Assembly (NCBI GenBank): GCA_019925095.2
Contig: CM034409.1
Span: 9,360,501-9,424,500, forward strand
Direction of reading: 5' to 3'
From: Dendrolimus kikuchii
Lineage: Eukaryota > Arthropoda > Insecta > Lepidoptera > Lasiocampidae
Length of the DNA stretch: 64,000 nucleotides
This document shows positions 44,395 to 56,026 of this stretch, piece after piece. The notes below the pieces were generated by a model. The model had not been told where the DNA came from and did not search any database. It saw only the letters and a program-made list of their open reading frames with translations. A program made the translations under genes and the position numbers. Numbering within the stretch: the first letter of the stretch is position 1; each line of letters opens with the position of its first letter.

Positions 44395-44470
44395 TCACTC
44401 TGTTGTCCAGTCCCCTATAAATGGGAGGCCTGAGCTTAGCAGTGAGACGTTTATGGGCTGTTAATTATAG
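44395..44470 (+). mobile_element. T1 SINE tail fragment
   Basis: 'gtccagtcccctataaatgg', 'gaggcctgagcttagcagtg' and 'tttatgggctg' match the T1 3' end. Confidence 0.6.
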
Positions 44471-46127
44471 TATTATTATAAGAGTCGATAACCTTAAGTC
44501 CATTCTGGACAAACGGTAGGTCACATCCTTCATAACTGTAATACTTGCAACAACTCAGAACGGTTTATGGTAATAAAAGAACAGTTACTGGCCACTATAT
44601 TTATAATCAGGTAACCTTACTGTTTAAACACATTTCATACACTGATTGTACATAAACATTTTTAGAACACCTCGCCATGCCTCCAACATTTTTACAGTAT
44701 AAAAATCTTAGCAAATTGGCACAACCGATAGCGGATTGAAGTCATTGATAAACTATTTTAAGTAAAAGGGTTATAAATGACAAGAATTTAATACGTTATT
44801 TTTAAAAAATATTAAAATAAAATTAAAATATATACTAAAATTAAAATATATATATGTTTAAAAATGATAGATACATTTTTTTATTATATAAGATATCATA
44901 TCAAATATTATATTTAAAGTTTTAAATGTAATAAAATAAATCAAATACAGTAAAAATCCATCGCGTCTGCTAACATGAAAATAAAATGTAGTGAATACCA
45001 TCTATATACAATTGGTACCGCCAATAAAACCTCCTTTCGACCTATTCAAACTTGCTTCTAACAAATTTAAATTTCCTCTTCGAATCTGACGACGCGTTCT
45101 CCTTTCGCAAACACGTCAGTCATTCATTGTCATCTCATAAAATAAATTAAAATACGTTGCCCCGCAAATTGTACATATTTAATGAAATAACGTAATATAA
45201 CATTAAATTAAATTAAATTAAATACGCACATTGTAAATATATAACATAAAATAACTTAATTTTAAAACATATTACAACAAGTGGACTGAAGAGAAGAGGA
45301 AGTGAGAGTGAAGAGCAGTTGCATTTCATCTCCATTAATCAGGTACGTGCGTGCTCAATCTCACATTCCCATCTAAATTGCCCAACACTTCTTTTCCTAC
45401 AAAATTGATATAGTCCATTATTATCTTAAACCCAGCGCCGCCGCAACAACAATTGAGAGATTTTGAATTATAATCTACACAATTACCACATCATATTAGG
45501 GGTAAATATTATTACGTAAAATTATGGTAAATTATAGAAAACTACTCTGTACAAAACAGGCGCTAATCATAGAATAAATAAAAATGTAATATTATTATTC
45601 AATAAAGGAAATGGCCGAATGTATCATTTATAAATAAGAGGGTACATAAAAAAATTAATTGTTAATCTTAAAAAGAAACATGACAAGAACAACTATGCAA
45701 CTAAATAAATGTAACATAACCTCAAAAATACTCCAATATAAACTTAGAACTTCGATAACACAAACCGCAGCTAGTTGAAGCAGGTTCAAATTTCCATTAT
45801 TGCAAAGACCCAGTTTGTGTGCATCGGCAAGAACTCTTGCATCAAACTTGCGGCTAACTATATTACGAAGCGATACGTGCTTTGATTGCAAGACTGCTGC
45901 GACGAACTAATTTGGCACTTGAATTCTTGGAAAGCTTTGTTTTTTAGTATGGGATGAACTGTGTTTTTTTTTAATGATTCATTAATATTAATATGTAGCC
46001 ATCTAAGCAAAACGGAACCCTACTGATCATCAATCTGTCTGTTCATCTGACTTCGTATATCACAGGCGTATTTATCGGAAACTATTGCCTTTTTATGAAT
46101 GAAGTCGAGAAGGAAACTATAATTTAC
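44471..46127. other. unassigned AT-rich sequence
   Basis: Nothing firm. A short (aatta)n run occurs near 45203-45222, and a stretch at 46000-46100 hints at an old 'ggaaccctac…gtctgt' insect repeat. Confidence 0.35.
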
Positions 46128-46377
46128 AAGCTGCTACGCTATGTTGTAGGAAACTGTGATTCATACACTGCTACGCTATGTTGTAGGAAACTGTAATTAT
46201 TACATGATGTTACGCTATGTTGTAGAAAACTGTAATTTATACGCTGCTACGCTATGTTGTGGAAAACTGTAATTTATACGCTGCTACGCTATGTTATGGG
46301 AAACTGTAATTATTATACAGGTCTACACTTTATTGTAGGAAACTGTAATTTACACGCTGCTACGCTATGTTGTAATG
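46128..46377. repeat. 37 bp minisatellite, about 7 units
   Basis: Units of the type ctgctacgctatgttgtagg + aaactgtaatttataca, with small length changes in units 3 and 6. The core ctacgct also occurs in the unrelated 17 bp array at 40 kb, probably by chance. Confidence 0.9.
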
Positions 46378-47264
46378 AAGACGTGAAAAAATTAGGCGTA
46401 ATGGCTATAGGTATATGTAACTGAGGATTTAACATTGTTTCTTCAGTATTGTATAGTATTTTTAATCAGGTTTTAAAATCATAACGATTCTATATTTACT
46501 TTTTTTCCCGAACTTATGAACTATGAAGAGAAAAGTTTTGAAAAAAATTAAGACGGTAGAAGTTAAGAATACAATGAAAATTGGTTTGAACAAAATTATT
46601 TGAATGGGTTTTAAGACATAGAAATAAAAGAAAAATATTGGCTGTCGTAAATGTATGTACGTGCACACAGTAAAGAAGTAACAGGTCATGTAAAGCATGA
46701 ATACGAAATTAAAATATATATAGTATTTCCCGTTACGTGCTTCTTTAGGCTTTCCTAGCCAATGACAAAAAACAGTTAATATTTGGAACTTGATGTTTTA
46801 TTTTATACCCAATCTACTTCCATCAAACCCGAGGTTTCACCAATACCACGAGATCATCGTGACGGGTCCACGCCTTAACACAGGCCAATATTTACTTTTA
46901 TTTAGTTAATTTAGTAGTTAACTAAATTGCAAGTTAAACAAATCAAACGAAGCTGCTATCATCCCAAAAGTTGTAAACTTGTAAAATCCTTCCTAATCCT
47001 ATCCAAAATGAATCAAATTCCGTCCCGAGAGGTTTTGACTAATGAATCAATAATGGTACCGGATTCGCTTATATATTTCATTTGGTAGGCCTATAATGAG
47101 AAGGCTTCAACCTGATCTACCGTGAATGAATTAATCTATATTTGTAGAAATACAGGTAATAGTTGTATGTACCCATGGTCATACAAATATTTGAATACAA
47201 GTCAATCTAAAAATTAAATTAATTCTAAATTTATAAACACTATTCGATTAACTATATATTAAAC
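46378..47264. other. unassigned AT-rich sequence
   Basis: Nothing recognised. Confidence 0.4.
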
Positions 47265-47720
47265 TAGGATATGACCGCGACTTCGTCCACGCTTGACTTG
47301 AAATTCCCGCGGGGTTCCCGGGACACAAAGTATCGCAACGTTTAAGAAAATAATGTAAGCTATTGTTTTAGTGGAAACTGTGTTGTAATAAGCTGATTTT
47401 TATGCATCCGAAAACTTTAAAGCACTCCCGGGATAAAAAGTATCGCATTTTTATTAGACTAAATTTGCTATCGATCAGTAAAAAAATCACATTGGAACTC
47501 GTTTTTTTTAATCTGGCCATTTTAAATCATTCCCAGGATAAAAAGTAGCGTATAGCTTAAGTCTAACAATTAGCTATCGATCAGTGAAAATCGCATCGGA
47601 ATCGGCCCAATAGTTTTTACCTGAATCCCGAACAAACAGACAAAACGATAAGACAAAAAATCTAAACAAAATTGCATCGTGTTCTCCATCGTTTTTATAG
47701 TGTATTCTAGTTGTTTTTTT
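47265..47720 (+). repeat. R3 RTE-like element, longest copy
   Basis: Head actaggatatgaccgcgact then 'tcgtccacgcttgacttgaa', 'cgcaacgtttaagaaaataa', a duplicated 'gggataaaaagta(t)cg' block (about 47429 and 47537), and the tail 'gttctccatcgtttttatag'. It serves as the reference for R3. Confidence 0.65.
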
Positions 47721-47757
47721 TAATAGCTAGACATGGCATGTTTAGAATTATATAATG

Positions 47758-47800
47758 CTAGAGTTTACCCCGCGGCTCGGCCGCGGGATAAACTCTAATG
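47758..47800. repeat. 17 bp GC-rich hairpin
   Basis: tagagttta-c-cccgcgg / ccgcggg-a-taaactcta (one mismatch, 5-base loop). Probably a head-to-head remnant of RTE-like starts (compare 61523-61555). Confidence 0.65.
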
Positions 47801-49287
47801 CTTGCTTCTTGTTTAAAGAGCAGGCGTTAATATAGGTTATATTGTATTATAATGTGATACAAGTATTTCATAGTTATTATAAATAATAATTATAAAATAC
47901 TCGTATCATATTATTAAGGTCTCTCTGATCAATTCGGTGGTTAATTAGGTTTTTTTAGGTTAGTTCTGAATCCAAAAATAGACTGCAGGTTCTCTATTGG
48001 TAGCGGAATTATTTCCAACAATTCGATGCAGCGTAGCGAAAACTATTTTAATAATAACGAGCAGACACATATCAGTCCGCCTTATGCCGTCCGGCGATGC
48101 TTACGCATACAATAAACCATACATCGTTTCCTTTATCGCGTGTAATACCTGTGGTATGGTCGGAATAAAGCTCATATAATCATAACAATCCACTAATCAC
48201 TTCAAGAACTCCATACCACCCAGGAGCAGCCTAGACATAAATTTGCATTATTTATAAATCCAGGCATCTTGCGCCTCTTATGACTTAAATCCTGATCATT
48301 GAATACACAGTTATCCACTTAGTCAACAAGTTATTACTTAACTGGCGAACCAACCTATGATAAGGTTACAATTTAACTGACTTTTTAATTAATGCACTAG
48401 AGTTTTTGTGACAACCCGTTGCACAGTTATTTTTTCCTAATAACACCCCCGTCCGTTCATCCGTCTTAAATAAAAGAGGTCTAATGATAACCTGAAAGTA
48501 ATTTTACATAACAGTTGATATTTATTATTTATTCAGAATTGTTGTCTTAAATAAACATCGTACGTCCGTCTGTTTGTACATCAATGTCTCTATAGTACAG
48601 CTAAATAACCAAATCAATAGATAATTGAGTGATTATTTCTACAAGATACTAAAAACACTCTTAATTCCTTTTTTATTATGCACTATGTCTAGTTAAAATA
48701 TTATTTTGCAACTCGTATTAAATACTAAAACTGGATTTATTTTCACAAACTAAATAAACAGAATGTGCTTAGACAACCATAAAGTTTTTTGTCAGTTACT
48801 CTACCATTCGTAAACTACTCCGACAGTTAATATTCACGTGAAAAAATCCTATTAAATCCAAATTTCAAAGGAAAAATGAGGTTTATGAAATGCGAGAGAG
48901 CAGCACGCGCCGTCGCTTTTGTGAAAAAATATGCAAAATGATATTCTTCAAACAAAATCAGTTTTCACAAGAGTGTTCGTAAATAGGAATGCATTAAAAT
49001 ATTTTGGGTTCTAGCAACATTTTTACTTTAATAGCATAGTTGATAGCCAAGTCAATTGAGAACGAAAAAGATTGTTGACTTAAAAAAATGACGCTATATG
49101 TAAACAGGAAAAAATAATAATAAAAAACACAATACATTCACAATAAATTCTACACATAAAGAAACAAACTTGATACACAAAACATAAAGACATACATAAT
49201 AATATGAGACTCTCTTTATCATCTTACAAAATTGATGTGGTAGTGCTATGCTGGAATCATTAACTTGATTACACATATATCACATAT
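47801..49287. other. unassigned AT-rich sequence
   Basis: Short inverted repeat tgatac-a-agtattt / aaatact-c-gtatca at about 47868-47913. Nothing else recognised. Confidence 0.4.
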
Positions 49288-50030
49288 TTTGTCTCTGCGC
49301 TTCAGTTCCAGGGATCTCCTCTTAACAACCTTAACAGTATTGGAGTCCTCGGTGTCAACATCGTGAATGATACGCAGTTCAGGGGCCATCTTGAAGGTAA
49401 GGCAAAACTTGCCTCAAAGAAGCAGGGAGTGCTAAACCGGTCCAAGCAGTACTTCACACTGCGGTAACGCCTTGTGCTTTATAAAGCCCAGGTGAGGCCG
49501 CATATGGAGTACTGCTCACACCTTTGGGCTGGAGTACCTACCAAATTAACCCCCTGGACTGTATTCAACGTCGAGCAGTTCGCGTTGTTGATGATCCCAT
49601 ACTCACAGACGGTCTAAATACGTTTGGTCTTCGGAGACACTTCACTTCTTTCTGCTTATCCTACCGACTGTATAACGGGGAGTGTTCCGAGGAACTGTTT
49701 AGAATGGTGCCTTCGTCTACTTTCTACCACCGCACCGGTCGCCATCGGCTGGGCGTTCATCCCCACTTCCTCGAGCCCCTTCGCTCTTGTACGCAACGGT
49801 TCTCTAGAATGTTTCACTTCCATACCGTGGGGATTTGGAATGAGCTCCCAACACAGGTTTTCCCACAGTGCTACGATATGGAGTTTTTCAAAAAGGATGT
49901 CATAAAATTTCTTCGAGGCCGGCAGCGCGTTGGTAACACCTCTGGTGTTGCAGACCTCCATAGGCGACGGTAACTGCTTTTCATCAGGTTGGCCGTCAGC
50001 CTGTCTGCTGTACTCCGGTTATAAAAAAAA
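49288..50030 (+). mobile_element. LINE-A: reverse transcriptase C-terminal region and 3' end (best coding relic)
   Basis: The frame from 49288 encodes SIGVLGVNIVNDTQFRGHLE, KLASKKQGVLNRSKQYF and, after a TAA at 49465-49467 (where the family has Q), KAQVRPHMEYCSHLWAG. A frameshift near 49540 then leads to PLDCIQRRAVRVVDDPILTD, ECSEELFRMVP, LGVHPHFLEPL, VGIWNELP and a stop at 49971-49973. This is the C-terminal part of a jockey-type non-LTR polyprotein. The ~55-base 3' UTR ends tactccggttataaaaaaaa and is shared with hA. 5'-truncated, one stop, one frameshift. Confidence 0.9.
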
Positions 50031-50408
50031 TCGATACATACAAGACAAACTAATAAAAGCGTATTAAAAATTATTCATAAACGAACCCACTAAGAAAGCG
50101 AAACTACACACTTATGTATGTGTACTATATAATATACATAGATGTAATCGATGCTACGAGTGAAATCCGGACATTTGTCGTGAAATAACTTCTCTGTGAT
50201 ACTTTAGACGACAAATACTATTTTAAGTGGTTTAATCAATTGTACTAAATATCACTTTCATTTAGTATAATGTTTGGATACTATATTAATTTATAGGAAA
50301 ATCAACAGCTAATACAAAAATATAGAATATAAAAAATTGTAAATGCTTCTATTTTGTATGATGTCATTGGGAGCGCGAGATGCGGGAAAGAGGAAAGAAA
50401 TTACTTAC
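50031..50408. other. unassigned AT-rich sequence
   Basis: Nothing recognised. Confidence 0.4.
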
Positions 50409-50640
50409 AGGATAGGTCGCCGCATCAGCACGTTGCAGACTTCGCAGCCGCACGCAAGTCTTCTTCGCAATCCTTTCTTCACGTCTTGCAGTTCCTTCGA
50501 TAGTGGACCAGCTGACTACGGCACAGCGTCTACCTCCCAGCACGCGGCTTAACACAGCGGCTATAGAGGAATGCGGCACGACACACAAACGCGGCAAGGT
50601 TTTGCGGAAGCAGCGGCTCGATCAGCGATTGAACGTAGAC
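50409..50640 (-). other. GC-rich island, possible 5' untranslated exon
   Basis: About 230 bases much richer in GC than the surroundings. On the minus strand the island ends ctatcct|GTAAGTAA, a good donor (GT at 50408-50407), and a 70-codon arginine-rich stretch is open with no ATG. On the plus strand, ttacttacag|g could be an acceptor for a 50-codon open stretch. The stronger donor favours a minus-strand first exon, but direction and reality are uncertain. It matches no repeat here. Confidence 0.25.
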
Positions 50641-51897
50641 TATGTCACATTATCAAAATGACAAATGCGGCGAAAAGAAAAAAGAAATAAAAGAAGCGGT
50701 TACCAAACAGGTCAGCGTTAACAGCGTTTAAAAATATGAAAAAACCGAAAGGGCTAAAACTACCAAACCGATTTAAATAAAATTAGACACAAAGCTAGCT
50801 TATGTCGTGGGTGAACACTTAAGATACTTTTATCCACACAAATGTCGTGGTTTCTACGGGATGGACGAATATAGCCGAAAAGATGTCACTATAGTCTTGT
50901 TTTTACAAAGAAGTTCTTTTATGCGGCTTACATGAGTGAAGTGGTAGACATCATAACCTTAGGAAAAGTGTTATGCTGCCACCAGTCGACCTTTAATGTA
51001 ATTTCTATTATACAATTTCGAACTATAATGCAATGAAATAAGATTTAAAACAAAAAAATGTTGACCAGTGTACCATAGTTTTGAAATTAAAGGGCTTTTC
51101 ACCGCCCTTATTACACTGCATACGGGCGGTGTACCCACGCACGTTCACATGTTCTTTTAAAATATAATTTAGTATTTTATATTTAATTTAAAAATTTGAG
51201 GAAATGAATATTCTTTGTTTTAACGTAAGTAGTATCATTCCTGAAAGGTCCCCCAAGCGCAGAGAAGTTTTATTTTTGGTGGCGCCCTTGTAATTAATTA
51301 TTATCAAATACGTCAAAAGCAAAATATAGAAAAATAAAATATAATAAAAAGGCTACTTCCAGAAATAAAAAAATTTACAAGGCCGGACAAATCCTGTTTG
51401 TCCGGTGGTAGGGGATAAAAAATAATACAAAATAATCTCTTTGATTCAAAACTAAGTAACAAACTTAGAATTACCACATGAAAGACACAAATTTGCGATA
51501 TTAAAAACTAAATTCTTATTTGTGATACTACTAGCTCCAAAACTAGTATTAACTGTATCTTTGGAGCTACTAGGATTGTCTGCTAAATTGTCTACTTATA
51601 AAATAACAAAAGTTAGTGCTTGCTAAATGTGTAGCTAGTAAAAAATATAGCTAGCACTGCTAGTTTTCTTACATACCTATTAGTTTATTATTAGCAGTCA
51701 ACCCTTGTCGTCTGCAGTACTTTTCGATAGTCCACTTTGTGAGCACAAATGAGAGCTTGAACGGGACTGGTCACGTGTTGTGATGTATCATGTCAGTCAT
51801 TTCCGCCACTAACCGCCATATCCGGCCTAACTAGCCGAACTACATTGCTCGAATATTTGAAATACACTGGAGTTTATTGATTAACAAAAAACTTCCA
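50641..51897. other. unassigned AT-rich sequence
   Basis: Nothing recognised. Confidence 0.4.
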
Positions 51898-52172
51898 AGT
51901 TTTTAACCGACTTCAAAAAGAAGGTTTTCAAATTCGACTGCTTTTTGCATTTTTTGGTCAAGAGGCATTCTGCCAATGTTACAGGACGTATTGAAAGGCT
52001 TTAGCATCATTCACAGTACTACATTACGCGGCGGACTGCTAGGCAAACTGCAATGCAGAACTGTGAGTGAAATGAAAATCGGTCCACAATTAACGGTGAA
52101 ATCGCGTAACACACATACAAAAAAGACATAAAGTTCAATTGAGAACTTTGTCCTTCTTAAAATCGGTTAAAA
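51898..52172. repeat. E repeat with inverted ends
   Basis: 'gtttttaaccgacttcaaaa' at the left and 'cttaaaatcggttaaaaaat' at the right face each other, as in the E family. The middle does not clearly match the other copies. Confidence 0.45.
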
Positions 52173-52497
52173 AATACTTAACGAAGGAGGGAATCTTTTC
52201 ATGGAAACGAAAGTAATAGATGATGAGACGGAAGATATTTAAATAAATAAGTGGACATGATGATTTTACGAGGATTCCGTTTATGCCAATACTGCTACGG
52301 AACCCAAAAACGATAACAAAAAGATTAATTAAGACTCCAATATTTGGCTTCCATATCACAATATATGAAAGATAAAAGTATTATAAGTTTATATTATTCT
52401 GTTATTCCATGCTTTTAATAAGTTTATTTTTATTAACTAAAACGAAAACTTATAATCAATTTAACTAAATACTTAAAAATAAACTAAATTATAAATA

Positions 52498-52826
52498 ACT
52501 AGCTGCCCCGGCAGACGTTGTCCTGCTGTGAAAAAATAAAAATCTAGGACCCGATCCCAGAGCCACCTATCGGTTCCAATTGTGGATTTAAACCATCCGG
52601 GGACCCACTCAAACACACAAAAAAATCACCAAAATCGCTCCAGGTGATTAGGAGGATTCTAGACCCCGATCTCAGCACCACCTACCGGTTCCAATGGGAT
52701 AGAAGGTATCCTATGTCTGTCTCCTGGTTGTAAGCTACCTCCCCACCAATTTTCAGCCAAATCGGTACAACCGTTCTCGAGTTATAAATAGTTTAACTAA
52801 CACTACTTTCTTTTTTATATATAGAT
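52498..52826 (+). repeat. R1 RTE-like element, full copy
   Basis: agctgccccggcagacgttg to 'actaacactactttctttt' and tatatatagat. Nearly collinear with 1033-1360. Confidence 0.75.
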
Positions 52827-52884
52827 TAAGGATTATATTAATAAGGAGGTGAACAGTAAAGTAACACATTCAATATTTTATAGG

Positions 52885-52946
52885 TGACATGAGGCAACAA
52901 ATGACATTTTACTTAATAGTAAAATGTCATTTGTTGCCTCATGTCA
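52885..52946. repeat. 29 bp perfect hairpin with 4-base loop
   Basis: Arms 52885-52913 and 52918-52946 (from tgacatgaggcaacaaatga and its exact complement) enclose taat. No mismatch. Too compact for a typical animal pre-miRNA loop, and not part of any repeat found here. Confidence 0.9.
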
Positions 52947-53194
52947 GTGACGTGGCACACGGAATGTGGTAATACTCGGCAAGCACTCTAGCGAATTGTA
53001 TTCGAATAAATGATTCGATACAAGTTGTTACACGAGTATTTATTTTAATTTTGAAGTAACGTATTTATTGTTGGTTTTTATTAAAATTTATTTATTCGTT
53101 TTACTATTTAAATATTACATATGTAGAATTAGTTTAATTAATTATTATTCTTATTTATTATTTAATTAACAAAACTGGGTCGTTTTGGTCTTAC
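52947..53194. other. unassigned AT-rich sequence
   Basis: Nothing recognised. Confidence 0.4.
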
Positions 53195-53385
53195 GCCAAA
53201 AGGAAGGTTTGCACTGAAAATCAGCGTTGTGTCGGATATTATTCCGACACGGCAATTTGCTGAGTGCAAACCTTATTTGCTGAAAATGCGGAGTACAAAT
53301 TCTCAAAATATGCTTTGTGTATAAAAATGTAATTACGTCACAATTTCTTCAAATAAAGTTTTTCTTTCTTTCTTTCAAATTAATA
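53195..53385 (+). mobile_element. LINE-C 3' end with hairpin
   Basis: aaggtttgcact (53204-53215) pairs with agtgcaaacctt (53263-53274), and gtgtcgga pairs with tccgacac inside it. Then 'ttcttcaaataaagttttt' and (cttt)n. The same 3' end is at 26345-26520 (minus). A conserved 3' hairpin suits recognition by the element's own reverse transcriptase. Confidence 0.75.
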
Positions 53386-53399
53386 TAAGGTATGTAAAA

Positions 53400-53660
53400 A
53401 ATCGCTGCCAGATGGAAGCGTGCCCAGAAGACTGGCTGTATAGCCATGCTGTATGGCAATGCTGATTCGTTGCGCGAAATACGAACCAGCCTTCTTATCG
53501 CGGGTGGTATCAAAGAGTTTCTTACAAATTTCTTTGAAGAAACCCTTTGCCGATGGACCCCACGTACCTAAAGTTTCAACTACGGCACAAATATGTAACC
53601 CCTTCCTAGGGTTCCATATTTGCGCAGTTTGAGATTTTCAGCTGTTGAAGTAGCGTTGCC
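53400..53660 (-). mobile_element. LINE-E C-terminal domain, frameshifted
   Basis: The minus strand reads KYGTLGRGYIFVP, then, shifted, VVETLGTWGPSAKGFFKEIC, DKKAGSYFAQRISIAIQHGY and TASLLGTLPSGSDF. Same domain as 30777-31021 and 56809-57075. 5'-truncated. Confidence 0.75.
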
Positions 53661-53892
53661 AGCCCCTGACTTAGTCACTAGAAGATGTGATGTATGCTTG
53701 TATGTACGTTTATTATACCCAATTAAATTTTCTTGTTTTAGCATAGGTCACATGACCTGTGTGGTTTTGGAGACTGGCACTGAAAATTAGTGCTCTGTTG
53801 ATTTACTTTTCAGCATAGCAACATACTAAGTACCAACCTAATTACACAAATTGTGACATACGATCTTTTTAAATGTGGTTTTTATTGTTATA
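53661..53892. other. unassigned sequence
   Basis: Nothing recognised. Confidence 0.4.
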
Positions 53893-54122
53893 CAAGCGGC
53901 CCCGGCAGACGTTGTCCTGCTGTGAAAAAATACAAATCTAGGACCCAATCCCAGCGCCACCTACCGGTTCCAATTGTGGATTTAAACCATCCGGAAACCC
54001 ACTCAAACACACAAAAACAAAATTACCAAAAGCGCTCCAGGTGATTAGGAGGATTCGAGAAACCGATCTCAGCGCCACCTATTATAAATAGTGTAACTAA
54101 CACGACTTTCTTTTACATATAT
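53893..54122 (+). repeat. R1 RTE-like copy with internal deletion
   Basis: gcggccccggcagacgttgt to 'cagcgccacctattataaat' 'agtgtaactaacacga': the block between 'cgccaccta' and 'ttataaata' present in 1033-1360 is missing. Only 1.1 kb from another R1 copy. Confidence 0.75.
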
Positions 54123-54810
54123 AGATATAGATGTATTTTATTGTTTTGTGTATGTTACATTTGGAAATTATTTTTTTCTTTCTTTACTTTCGTTGTAATT
54201 TAATAGAGATGCCTAACAGAGTAAAGCAATGAATACTTTAAGAGACAGATGGATTGTGTGAAGGGTGATATGATGATTTGTGGTGTGACAGAAGATGTAT
54301 GTCAGAATACAGGAGTGTGGAAGGGAAAGACATATTGTGCCAACCTCAAATAATTGGGATATGGTGAACGAACAGAGAGAGAGAGAGATAGAGTAAAAAA
54401 AATATCTTACTGTAATAAATATATTAATATAGTAAATATATTCGTATGTGTTTAAACACGTGCTAACTATTACGACCATTAACGACTTGTGTCGAAAACT
54501 TGCCAAACCTGAGACCTTGGAAACTTAGGGTGATGGTATCTAATTAGTAAAGCGCTTGGCTTACTGACTACGGGAATAGTTGTAAACTGTGCACAACTAC
54601 TATTAAATTGTATCATAGAAGTATAAATTCGAATAGGGTAACCCGGTTGAAAAACATATCGTATTAAGCAAGCGCCGACTACAGCGGTGTTGAGAAAACG
54701 TCTAACTCGCGATGTATTTTCGTATTCCTATTACATATATATTTACACTAGAATAATAACTTAAAACATATTATTTCTTTCACCAAGCTATTTAAATTAC
54801 TAATCTATAC
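54123..54810. other. unassigned sequence with a short GA run
   Basis: (ga)n at about 54374-54388. No gene recognised. Confidence 0.4.
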
Positions 54811-55012
54811 TAATATTATAAAGAGGTAAAGTTTGTGGATTTGTAAGGTTGTAGGGGGTAATCTCTGGATCGACTAAACCGATTTTAAAAATTGTTTATA
54901 TGTTCGAAAGCTACGTTAACAGGGAGTGTCATAGGCTATATAACATGACGCTATATACCACGGGAGCAGGACAGAGTGCGGGTATAACCGCGCCGGGCTG
55001 TTAGTTAACTAT
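54811..55012 (-). repeat. R5 RTE-like element
   Basis: 'actaatattataaagaggta' through 'aagctacgttaacagggagt' and 'acgctatataccacgggagc' to 'ccgcgccgggctgttagtta'. About 90% similar to 57226-57430 on the same strand. Confidence 0.7.
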
Positions 55013-55027
55013 AAACATATTTTTGCT

Positions 55028-55170
55028 TAACATAGAATAGAATAGATGACACTTTATTGCTCACCAAATATACAATTACAAAAGGCACGACTGATATTGT
55101 CATGGTAGAAACAATAGGCGGCTTTATCGCTTAAAGCAATCTCATCCAGGCAACCTAACTTAAGAAATAA
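55028..55170 (-). mobile_element. LINE-B 3' tail
   Basis: 'agaatagaatagatgacact' 'ttattg' is a tail with a poly(A) signal in reverse, and 'ggcggctttatcgcttaaag' 'caatctcatccaggcaacc' is the stem-loop block. Confidence 0.7.
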
Positions 55171-55827
55171 TTTAACCTAATCTACTGATGGAGGTGGTGC
55201 GGTTTATTAGGTAGAACTTAAACAGATATACTCAAACTACATTTTTTATAAATTAAACACATACAAAATTATTTATAAATTAATCAGTCTATAGTATAAG
55301 AATTATTTTAATACTATAGTACTGAAGGAGAGTGCTATGATGCTGCACGTGATTTAAGGCTCTTGAATAAATATAACTTCGATCTTAAAACTGGCTTTTA
55401 TTTTAACTGTAGTAAACTATCTTTCGGCGTATAAAGTCTCTCGTAACATAATTTAAAAACCCGTGTCTATTTTACATTTTGAATTCCAGCCAATGGGAAC
55501 GAGTTTTATACACGACTCTCATTGGTTAGTCGTATCCTTACGTCCTGGCTAACACAGCTATATAGGCATTAATTAACAATAACAAAAGTAGATCATTATT
55601 TGACAAATTAAATAAATAAATAAGAAATTTAAAGTGTATAGTTGTATATTTAATTTATTTTATGATTACAAATTATGATTATATAGACAATAGACAAAAT
55701 ATAGATCAAAAGATGTTGTGTTTTGATTAAAGTAACACTTGTCAAACGTCAAAGGCCAAATGCCAAAAGATTGACCTTGAACTTTATCTACTTTTGTTCA
55801 TGAGAGGATTACATAAATTAGTAGTTT
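55171..55827. other. unassigned AT-rich sequence
   Basis: Nothing recognised. Confidence 0.4.
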
Positions 55828-56026
55828 TATTACGAAATTGATCGTGTACTAGCAGAAGGTGATGTCAGGAGCCTTAAGAACAGACGAGCTTGCATGACAA
55901 GAGTTATGAATGTCAAAGAGGCAAGTGAGGTGTGTAAGAATAAGCCTAAATGGCACTCTGTTGTTCGTGCCTACCCCGCGAGGGAACTGGCGTGAAGTTA
56001 TGTATGTATGTGTGTGTGTATTACGA
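55828..56026 (+). mobile_element. LINE-D copy with 10 bp target duplication
   Basis: tattacgaaa at 55828-55837 and 56017-56026 flanks a 179 bp insert that encodes LAEGDVRSLKNRRACMTRVM, then SEVCKNKPKWHSVVRAYPAR and ELA stop, with a tatgtatg tail. Three differences from 21641-21828. Confidence 0.9.

Noticed and set aside
45282..45342. Possible 61-base micro-exon ending aatcag|gtacgtg
   Set aside because: The acceptor lacks a pyrimidine tract and there is no adjoining exon; the open frame is too short to judge.
46128..46377. CRISPR-like spacing of repeated blocks
   Set aside because: Units are contiguous and spacer sequence is also repeated; a plain minisatellite.
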